Assembly: GCA_937920085.1 (NCBI GenBank)
Contig: CALETE010000081.1
Location: forward strand, 124,001 to 188,000
Source: an uncultured Alphaproteobacteria bacterium
Lineage (GTDB): Bacteria > Pseudomonadota > Alphaproteobacteria > Caulobacterales > Caulobacteraceae
Length of the DNA stretch: 64,000 nt
Direction of reading: 5' to 3'
Position 1 is the first letter of the stretch. The number at the start of each line of letters is the position of its first letter. Positions 40,701-46,873 of this stretch are shown here, piece by piece. The notes beneath the pieces were generated by a model. The model saw only the letters and a list, made by a program, of their open reading frames with translations. It searched no databases and had not been told where the DNA came from. The translations under genes were made by a program, and so were the position numbers.

Positions 40701-42152
40701 GTCTGCCACCTCTTCAGTGGCGGGGTTGCCCAGGGCGTGAAGATCCTTTTCGATGGCTGAGCGGGCCAAATCTGCGGTCACTGGAATGCAGATTTGGATC
40801 ATGTCCTGGGTGCTGCGTGGCGAAGCGAAGACCATGTCCATTTGGCGCGGGAAATACCCCACACGCCTTAGAGCCCCGGTCCCATCGGAGGCGGGCGCCA
40901 GCTTGTCCCGGGCAAAGAGAGCCACGAACATTTCAGTGATGATGGTCATGGCCAAATGCTGACCAAGGCACTTGTGGACCCCATGACCAAAGATCAGTTC
41001 GAAGTCTTCTGGCTTACGGGGATTGGAGGGCCGGTCTGCAAGGGCCGACATGGTCGAAACCATCACCGTCGCGCCCTGCGGAATGGTCGTCTTGTACCAC
41101 TTGCCTTGGCCCACGACCGTCGCCTGACGGGCATATCGCCATTGTCCAGGTGCCAGGGCGGGATTGCGACGTCCAGCTTCCCACAGCAGGGCCTGCATGC
41201 GCGCGCCATCATCTTCGGCCCGGGCTGCCTTCCTCGCCGCCTCAGTGGTCGATGACCGGCTGAGGACCTCTTCGAGCATATTGGCTGATCCCAGACCGTT
41301 GGTTGGGACAAACCCCACAACCAGCCCCAATATGATGGCGCGGATCTCTTCGCGGGTGAGGCCAAGGTCTGGCTCCCGCGTCTTCAGCCACACCAAGCGC
41401 TCCACAAGGGTTAGGGCGCTGAAAACCCTGTCTTCTCCCGCGGCACTCTCGGAAATTTCCGTCATGGCCTTATCGATAGCGACATCGATGATCCGCGAGA
41501 GCCTCAGCGCTCCCGACCGCGCAAGCTGGCGCTTAATCGGGTCACCTGTGGGGTCAGCGAAGAGCTGGGCGGACACAGCCACAGACCATTCCGCAAACCG
41601 GTTCGGATTTGGAAACTCTAAACCAAAATATCGGCGGCAAATCTCGGTTGGCACCCGAAAGATGAAGTCGGTTATGACATCGATCCGCCCGGCCGCACCG
41701 TCCAGCAAGGCATTTGAAAAGGCGCGGCTCTGCCGCTTGGCCAGGTCCAAATCATCCCGCAGCACGATCCTTCGGATGATGGCGTTCTGACGCGCCTGGT
41801 CGGGGCCTTCCAGTCCCAGAACAAATGTCGCGGACTTGCCGTCGGCGCTATGGGACAGCTCGGCCATTTCAGGGCCATAGGGAACTTCTAGGAAATCGGG
41901 ATGGTCCAGGGCAATTCGGACATCGTCCTTGCGGGTGATCCAGTACATTCCACCCAGTTGCATGACCGGCCAAAATCGCCGACCAAAGGCTAGGAGTAGA
42001 GGCAGGCTCTTGCGGACAAGATCAGAGCTAAGTTGGGCGATGGCCCCCTTAGGTGCCAGCCGTTCAAAATCAAATTCCGGAAATGCCTCATCAGGCAGGT
42101 AGTGATCTTGAGCTTGTGCGGACGTGATGCCGTCATAATATTTCGCGCCCAA
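37782..42152 (-). CDS. Giant fusion: cytochrome P450 - membrane segment - DyP-type peroxidase
   Basis: 1456 residues with two heme enzymes. Residues 1-445 are a P450: ExxR in WEAGRR (E325-R328) and heme-thiolate FGHGVHKCLG with Cys395; the I-helix reads VVGFVPTNG, without the usual acid next to Thr284. Residues 446-640 and 800-950 each contain a similar module (IVHFASASVW..LLLEFNVDG and TIHFAKWFRM..VFQSNYDGSWESYLEDF), so an internal duplication is likely. Between them lie two membrane helices (about 663-687 and 697-724). Residues about 960-1456 are a DyP peroxidase: GFRDG with Asp1125, FLVIRQLEQD with Arg1216, and GAHIRRANPRD with proximal His1308. It starts with TTG at 42152, well spaced after AGGTGGGAAG, 16 bases after the regulator gene. 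There is no stop or frameshift. Confidence 0.9.
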   Translation of the reverse strand: MGAKYYDGITSAQAQDHYLPDEAFPEFDFERLAPKGAIAQLSSDLVRKSLPLLLAFGRRFWPVMQLGGMYWITRKDDVRIALDHPDFLEVPYGPEMAELSHSADGKSATFVLGLEGPDQARQNAIIRRIVLRDDLDLAKRQSRAFSNALLDGAAGRIDVITDFIFRVPTEICRRYFGLEFPNPNRFAEWSVAVSAQLFADPTGDPIKRQLARSGALRLSRIIDVAIDKAMTEISESAAGEDRVFSALTLVERLVWLKTREPDLGLTREEIRAIILGLVVGFVPTNGLGSANMLEEVLSRSSTTEAARKAARAEDDGARMQALLWEAGRRNPALAPGQWRYARQATVVGQGKWYKTTIPQGATVMVSTMSALADRPSNPRKPEDFELIFGHGVHKCLGQHLAMTIITEMFVALFARDKLAPASDGTGALRRVGYFPRQMDMVFASPRSTQDMIQICIPVTADLARSAIEKDLHALGNPATEEVADSLASTGIVHFASASVWGEGGAPPLNLLLEFNVDGNREFALPIIADHAGGWLRDVLKLVRPGDDRPIADILRAYALRLHYGPWGSTGLNFMGSQERSVAGTAEQQRLRSAVQAVLENLGDRFGTKAMDVLAAVRAELRRNPANLGLDALTVLPSRGDPAISTWRQPKKFWDPLPKVLEGGLGLQLTLAFLVSFLVVATGLHSVLALETGLGPLFHWSAVVVLGLVSTSVLWALAAFCAYRIFLAEEAKEVPDDQAPDPELVRTIIERENAPGYQQNHIIAVTPLKPGLVRRFAFAFAMWGIAQSLLWFRPGFVLTMGTIHFAKWFRMPGSQTMVFQSNYDGSWESYLEDFITRAHAGQTAAWSNGVGFPKSEGLIGNGAADGDRFKRWVRRQQIPTDFWYSRFPDLTGDVMRANVLIQRGLAFAYDDSAAKSWLDLFGSGQSQTSEIDAPEVQSLLFRGMRRAIFSACIPFALPGDAKSRGAWLQAIQPQISYGKFPDKNTALFMALSATGLRKFDTAFGPAIHLLKEFSTAFQNGMVSRGPILGDAPPADPSEPWQWTDGAASGLQPDLVSDGVLMTYAATAKDLDAQIAALTNDLVTAGGRVVHAVIKTVTLDKDLNVVALTSPKEDGPSTSYEHFGFRDGISGPTLKGVDPSAPAADDLGVVEPGEFIFGYPNNQGFIAPCLKTAAESDLGGNLPVLSDTRTFGYPDINLPSLQKEYRDFGRNGSFLVIRQLEQDAEGFAAMTAEKARALNDQIGAEKLAGIVGDHVTDDWVAAKLMGRWRDGRPLIGNPTYAATRTSDVVANDFLYGRDDPQGQACPMGAHIRRANPRDSLTPNDPMEQIITRRHALMRRGRPYFYDPAAQDYPTVKPDAKAKTGLLFVALCADLERQFEMVQQTWLGFPSFHSLVNEVDPIATRSGRDLAERNFTIPTAAGPLTLRNMQSFITMKGGGYFFLPSRSAVAYLRDLCRIN

Positions 42153-42168
42153 AGTCTTCCCACCTATT

Positions 42169-43926
42169 TCAAGGCTTCTCCCCCGGCGTCTGAACTAAGC
42201 TCAGATCATCATGGCCTGAAGGAGGAGCTACCAAAGTTTCATCCAGCTCACTCAAGGTCTTTTTCAATTGATCTGGCCAAGTCTGGTCAACAAACGGCAC
42301 CCAATCGAGATGCCTGAGTTTGAAGCCCGGATTTGACTCTCTCAAAGCCGCCAAAGCGCCCAATGCGGCCTCCCGCTGACCGCGCTGCATTAAAGACCAC
42401 ACTCTTGAGATGTGAGCGTACCAGTATCCCGGACGCCGTAGAAGTGACTTTTCTGCGAAACTGATTGCATCATCCCAGCGCCCAAGCATGGCGTGGCACA
42501 TGGCCAATTCACCGAGCAGATAATAGGCGTATTCCTCGCCCATATTCAGCCGCATGGCCTCTAACAACATACCCGTCGCCTGTTCGGGATCTCCGCTCAG
42601 ATAGTAGGCCGCGCCCAGTTGCGAATAGGCGTAGGCGAGGCTTGGATTGAGCGATATTGCCTGCTTCAGAAGGCCGATCGCCGTCGAGGTGTGCTTCAGC
42701 CACAATTCGGCAATACCGGCGATCATATAGCCGCGACCATCAAGATAGTCGGCTGAAATGGCCCTTTGGGCGAGCCGTCGAAGTTCGATCACTTCAGCGC
42801 GGTCAGCGCGCGTCAGCCAAAGCTGCCTTTGCCGAAAATAAGCGAGCTGCAGGATGGCTTCAGGAGAATTCGGTGCCAAGGCGAGAGCCTGACTGAGCAG
42901 CTGTTCTGCCACCAAACTGTCTTCAATCGTGTATCGATTGTGATGCCAGCGTGCGCGCCAGATCAGGTTGGTGACGCGGGGACTGCTTTCAGGGCGCGCT
43001 ACCGCCCGCGTCATTTCTGCGTCGTCCACAGAGCTGGCCAGGGCACCGACGATCGCTGTGAGCACACGCTCCAGGTCGCTGGACTCCAACTCTGGGGGCA
43101 GGTCTGTTCGCCACGTCCAGATCGCCTGACCGGTGAAGGATTCCGAAATGCTTGTGGTGAGGCTCAGCCCTTCAGCTTGTGCCCTCAATCGGCCTTCGAC
43201 CAAATAGCGGGCCCCCAGAATTTCACCGATTTCGGCAAGGGAGGTGGTGGTGGTGGAATACGCGAAGCTTGCAGCCCTGGAAATGATCGGCAACCAGCGC
43301 AGACGCGACAAATGCTCAATCAGTTCCTCGGCTAACCCTTCGGCGAGATAGGCGTTGGCGGGGTTTTCCGTCAGGTTGGCAAAGGGCAGGACCGCGAGAA
43401 AGGGACGACCGAAAAAACCATCATCTGACGAAACGGTTTCTGCCGACGGGTTTTGCAGGGAAGCCTTGGCGGCGGCCAGAGCTTCACGAAACTGCGCCCG
43501 CTGCTCTCTTAGCCAATCCTCGAATCCATCCTCAGCTTGCAGGTCAACGCCTTCGAGAAAAACCGCATCCTTGGGCAGACCTGCGGCAAGCTTACTGAGA
43601 CTTAGAATATCGATATCCAAAGCATCAAGCCTAAGGCTAACGCGACTGTGCTGCGTGACGATCAGCTCCTGACTGCCCCCATTGACACAGTGTCTTAGAT
43701 TGGACAGTTCGCGACGCAAGCTTGCCTGAGCCTGCGCTGGGCTCCGAGACCCCCAAAGCATGTCTTGCAGAAACGTCCGCGACCGAGCGCCATCCCGGCT
43801 GGTGGCGAGCAGCCCCAAGAGGGCCACAGACTTTCTGCTTGGGATCTCCACCCTGACGCCCTGAGGGTCGTAAAGGCCGAAGCTCCCAAGTAGGTTGAGC
43901 CGATACTTGGCTCCAAACTCCGACAT
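42169..43926 (-). CDS. SARP-like winged-helix regulator with TolB-like and TPR domains
   Basis: A 585-residue predicted transcription regulator. Residues 8-100 form a winged helix of the OmpR/SARP kind (YRLNLLGSFGLYDPQGVRVEIPSRKSVALLGLLA, ASLRRELSNLRHCV), then a helical part with EDWLREQRAQFREAL. Residues about 176-290 are a TolB/FlgO-like domain (FLAVLPFANLTENPANAYLAEGLAEELIEHLSR), and from about 350 tetratricopeptide repeats follow. Proteins of this build usually control a neighbouring gene. It lies 16 bases upstream of the P450-peroxidase fusion, so it probably controls that operon. ATG 43926 is used. The 279-base gap 43927-44205 is A+T-rich next to the gene and probably holds its promoter. 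Confidence 0.85.
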   Translation of the reverse strand: MSEFGAKYRLNLLGSFGLYDPQGVRVEIPSRKSVALLGLLATSRDGARSRTFLQDMLWGSRSPAQAQASLRRELSNLRHCVNGGSQELIVTQHSRVSLRLDALDIDILSLSKLAAGLPKDAVFLEGVDLQAEDGFEDWLREQRAQFREALAAAKASLQNPSAETVSSDDGFFGRPFLAVLPFANLTENPANAYLAEGLAEELIEHLSRLRWLPIISRAASFAYSTTTTSLAEIGEILGARYLVEGRLRAQAEGLSLTTSISESFTGQAIWTWRTDLPPELESSDLERVLTAIVGALASSVDDAEMTRAVARPESSPRVTNLIWRARWHHNRYTIEDSLVAEQLLSQALALAPNSPEAILQLAYFRQRQLWLTRADRAEVIELRRLAQRAISADYLDGRGYMIAGIAELWLKHTSTAIGLLKQAISLNPSLAYAYSQLGAAYYLSGDPEQATGMLLEAMRLNMGEEYAYYLLGELAMCHAMLGRWDDAISFAEKSLLRRPGYWYAHISRVWSLMQRGQREAALGALAALRESNPGFKLRHLDWVPFVDQTWPDQLKKTLSELDETLVAPPSGHDDLSLVQTPGEKP

Positions 43927-44205
43927 GCCCAATAAACCCCGCCCAACAGCGCACGAATTACACAATAAAAAATATAGTCACCGAGGCCTCAGCGAGGCCA
44001 CAAATGCAATCGGCCACCGCGTGAAACCATCTGCCGGATCATCTCCCCCAAGAGCAATCGCGTAAGTAGACCTTGGCCCATGGTTTGGTTAGCGGCAAGG
44101 GTGGCCGGGTAGGGAATATGAAAATACTGAAAATCTGAGCGGTGCCCTGTAACCAATTGCTTGGTGGACACGTAGTCCTGAGCGAACCCTCAAGAGGACC
44201 TCAGA

Positions 44206-44460
44206 ATGGCGATCAGCGGCGACTATGCAAACCCTGTTACCGTCAACGGCTTTGCCTGCAAAAACTGTACTGAGGTGGACCTGGCGAAAAAGAACGTGGA
44301 CCCAGCCCATCCGCAGGATGGCCCCTTTGGGATCAATGCCAAGGCAAGGACTCATCATGGTCCGGCTCTTAAATTCGGTGGAACCCTGACAGAGTCTAAC
44401 CTGTCCGATCCCCGCCCTGTGCCACAAAGCCTTGGGACCTTCGTCAATATTTCCGCTTAG
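44206..44460 (+). CDS. Small conserved hypothetical protein, 84 aa
   Basis: I do not recognise a named family. It begins MAISGDYANPVTVNGFACKNCTEVDLAKKNVDPAHPQDGPFG and has one CxxC pair (C18/C21). It is soluble, with no signal peptide. AAGAGGA lies 9-15 bases before the ATG. It sits between the SARP-like regulator (divergent) and a 2OG oxygenase gene (convergent). Confidence 0.7.
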   Translation: MAISGDYANPVTVNGFACKNCTEVDLAKKNVDPAHPQDGPFGINAKARTHHGPALKFGGTLTESNLSDPRPVPQSLGTFVNISA

Positions 44461-44471
44461 AGGCCCCTAGA

Positions 44472-45206
44472 TCAGGGGCGCTGGGAACGGATCCAGCCGG
44501 TGATCGACAACCGGTCAGCCGTGACGAAATCAGCGACCTGACTAACGCTATGGGACTGCGGAACTCTGAACAAATTCAGGGAATTAAACTTCGGCGTATA
44601 GCCCTCGCAGATGTGTCCCTCAGGGTCATGGAAGAGGAGAAGACCACCCCAATCTGGGTGCCAGTCCTGGGTCAAGCTAAGGACCATGGCGCACAACCGG
44701 TTCTTTCCAGCCACATCATCATCATGACGGGTCAGGAAGTGACCGGCCCGATATCGGGTGGCTTGGGCGTCGCAATAGACCGCACCTTCCATATTGGTCA
44801 GACGGTGGATAAGGGCGAGAAAAGGGGCAGTATTGAGCCCGTCATAGATCTCAGCGAGGACCTGTCTGTTATCCGTAGGGCGGCGTCCTGCCTCAATCTC
44901 ATCGCTGATCCGCCAGAGCTCAAAGTCATACTGAAATCCGCTGCGCCCCCCCTCTGCAATGGCATCTGCGATCTTTGCGAGGACATGGTCAGGGGTCTGG
45001 GCTTGCGCCGTGAGGTCAACATCATAACTCTTGCCATTGACCGTAAAGGTTCTGAACCAGCTCATCTGCCCCGACAGGGCGGCATGAAGCGCTTGAGCAT
45101 GCTCGGGTTTCAAAAAGTCCGGGATATGAAGTCTGCCTGATTTCGCAAAGTCTCGGGCCAGGGCCTCTTCATCCAGAGGCCTCCAAAACGGCAGGGGCTC
45201 AGTCAT
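44472..45206 (-). CDS. 2-oxoglutarate/Fe(II)-dependent oxygenase (prolyl hydroxylase type)
   Basis: A 244-residue double-stranded beta-helix oxygenase. The iron ligands are H and D of TRHDDDVAGKNR and the distal His in VPQSHSVSQV; the 2OG-binding Arg is in RLSITGWIR. The region DWHPDWGGLLLFHDPEGH is typical of the P4Hc / TPA1-like group. Targets may be a protein or a small molecule. ATG 45206 is the start. It is divergent from a second, TPR-fused oxygenase, with 90 bases between. Confidence 0.9.
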   Translation of the reverse strand: MTEPLPFWRPLDEEALARDFAKSGRLHIPDFLKPEHAQALHAALSGQMSWFRTFTVNGKSYDVDLTAQAQTPDHVLAKIADAIAEGGRSGFQYDFELWRISDEIEAGRRPTDNRQVLAEIYDGLNTAPFLALIHRLTNMEGAVYCDAQATRYRAGHFLTRHDDDVAGKNRLCAMVLSLTQDWHPDWGGLLLFHDPEGHICEGYTPKFNSLNLFRVPQSHSVSQVADFVTADRLSITGWIRSQRP

Positions 45207-45296
45207 ACAGTCTCTGATCTTTGGCAAGCCTCGCATTGCCTACGAAGCGGAATGGCGCGACAAAACGGTCATGACCATTGTCTCTAAAACCCGGCC

Positions 45297-46793
45297 ATGA
45301 GCAAGGCGGACCTCGATCGCGCAGCGAACCTGATCGCTTCAAAGCGGTATCAGGCCGCCCTGGCAATAACCAAGCCCCTGCTTCGACGGGCAGATGCCGA
45401 CCCGCGCACCTTTGCCCTCCATGCCTCGGCCCTAAAGGCCTTGGGACGACGGGAAGATGCCCTGCCGATTGACCGAGAGGCCGTTCGGCGGTTCCCCAAC
45501 GGACGCATTGGCTGGCATAATCTTGCAGCAACCCTTGGCGACCTTGGTAAGGCCCATGACGCGGTAAAGGCTGCTGAAACAGCCTTTCAACTGGGCTTGG
45601 ATGCCCCAGAAACCTGGCTGGTCTATGCCCGCGCCCTCGTGGCGGCAAGCCGTCTGGACGAAGGAGAGCAGGCCTATCGACGCCTCATCAAGCGCCGCCC
45701 CGGGGAGACGGCCTGGGGCCTTGAGCTTGCGAACCTCGTGTGGATGCGCACTGGAGACCTTGGGGCCAGCGATGCTGTCCTCCTGGAGATGTCGCGAGCG
45801 GGCGCAGCACCAGTTCCAGTCCTGCTGTCACGGGCGGACCTGGCGCGTACCGCGGGGCGGGCAGACCTTGCCTGGGATCTGATGCTCAATGCCCTGCGCA
45901 TGGCGCCACATGACGTCCAGGCCCTATTGGCAACAACCCAGGCCGCAGTAGAAAACCAACGCTTGGGTGATGCTGAAATCCTGATCGGACAGGCCTTGGG
46001 TCAGGCACCCACATCGCCGGCAGTCCTCAATCAGGCGGCCATTGTTGATCTCGCCTTAGGGCGTCCGCTCCAAGCCCTGGCCAAGGCACGTTTGGGCCTT
46101 GAGCGCGATCCGAACAATCAATCCCTGTGGGCCTGGGGATCCGTAGCCGCGCGGCAGCTTGGCGATCCCCTTTACGAAGAGATCTGCGACTATGACACCC
46201 TTGTTCGGGTATTCGATCTCGCATCGCCAGCAGGCTGGCCTGATATGGGGGCCTTTCTGAGCGATCTTGATGCGGCCCTGTCGGTCCAGCATGTCTATGA
46301 ACGCGAGCCAGCCAATCAATCCGTCCGGGGTGGAAGCCAGCTCTCGCACTTTCTGAAGGGGTCGGACGATCCTGCCATAAAGGCGGCCTTTGGGCTCTTC
46401 ACGACAGCGATCAATAGCTATCTGGCAGACCTTCAACCAGGGACCGATCCGCTGAGATCAAGGAAGACCAAGGACTGGCGATACCAGGGGGCCTGGTCTG
46501 TTCTACTGCGCCAAGGCGGATCGCATGCGCCGCATATGCATATGCAAGGCTGGATATCCTCGGTCTTCTATGTGGCCACACCCGCAATCTCAGCCGGTGC
46601 CCCAGACCGGCAAGGCTGGCTGGCGATTGGCGAGCCGCCCTTGTCCCTGAATCCGCCCTGCCCCGCCATTTTGCATGTGGAGCCAAGGCCAGGACGATTG
46701 GTGCTGTTCCCGTCCTATGCTTGGCATGGGGTCATCCCCTTCGAAACCGACGACCGTCGCCTGACCATGGCCTTTGACGTCGTCCCAAGCTGA
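45297..46793 (+). CDS. TPR protein with C-terminal putative 2OG-Fe(II) oxygenase domain
   Basis: A 498-residue protein. Residues 1-290 are about eight tetratricopeptide repeats (e.g. RTFALHASALKALGRREDALPIDREAVRRFP). Residues about 310-498 are an oxygenase domain with GAWSVLLRQGGSHAPHMHMQGWISSVFYV (iron-site His residues) and LVLFPSYAWHGVIPF with the distal His. The TPRs probably select a protein substrate. It is divergent from another 2OG oxygenase and convergent with the TonB receptor; such oxygenases often accompany TonB receptors in this order, though their joint role is unclear. Confidence 0.87.
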   Translation: MSKADLDRAANLIASKRYQAALAITKPLLRRADADPRTFALHASALKALGRREDALPIDREAVRRFPNGRIGWHNLAATLGDLGKAHDAVKAAETAFQLGLDAPETWLVYARALVAASRLDEGEQAYRRLIKRRPGETAWGLELANLVWMRTGDLGASDAVLLEMSRAGAAPVPVLLSRADLARTAGRADLAWDLMLNALRMAPHDVQALLATTQAAVENQRLGDAEILIGQALGQAPTSPAVLNQAAIVDLALGRPLQALAKARLGLERDPNNQSLWAWGSVAARQLGDPLYEEICDYDTLVRVFDLASPAGWPDMGAFLSDLDAALSVQHVYEREPANQSVRGGSQLSHFLKGSDDPAIKAAFGLFTTAINSYLADLQPGTDPLRSRKTKDWRYQGAWSVLLRQGGSHAPHMHMQGWISSVFYVATPAISAGAPDRQGWLAIGEPPLSLNPPCPAILHVEPRPGRLVLFPSYAWHGVIPFETDDRRLTMAFDVVPS

Positions 46794-46813
46794 CGCTGCA
46801 CCGGAATCAAAAA

Positions 46814-46852
46814 GGCCGCGGAACCACTGGAATGCTCCAGCAGCCCGCGGCC
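46814..46852. terminator. Bidirectional terminator hairpin
   Basis: GGCCGCGG (46814-46821) pairs with CCGCGGCC (46845-46852), with an inner CTGGA-ATGC-TCCAG hairpin. On the - strand the stem is followed by TTTTTGATT, ending the TonB-receptor transcript; on the + strand AATTTTG follows, ending the TPR-oxygenase transcript. Confidence 0.75.
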
Positions 46853-46873
46853 AATTTTGTCAGCGCCTAAGTC

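Noticed and set aside
43989..44171. 60-codon ORF on the - strand in the gap before the SARP-like regulator
   Set aside because: GTG start without a clear ribosome-binding site and no family resemblance; the gap is better explained as promoter sequence.
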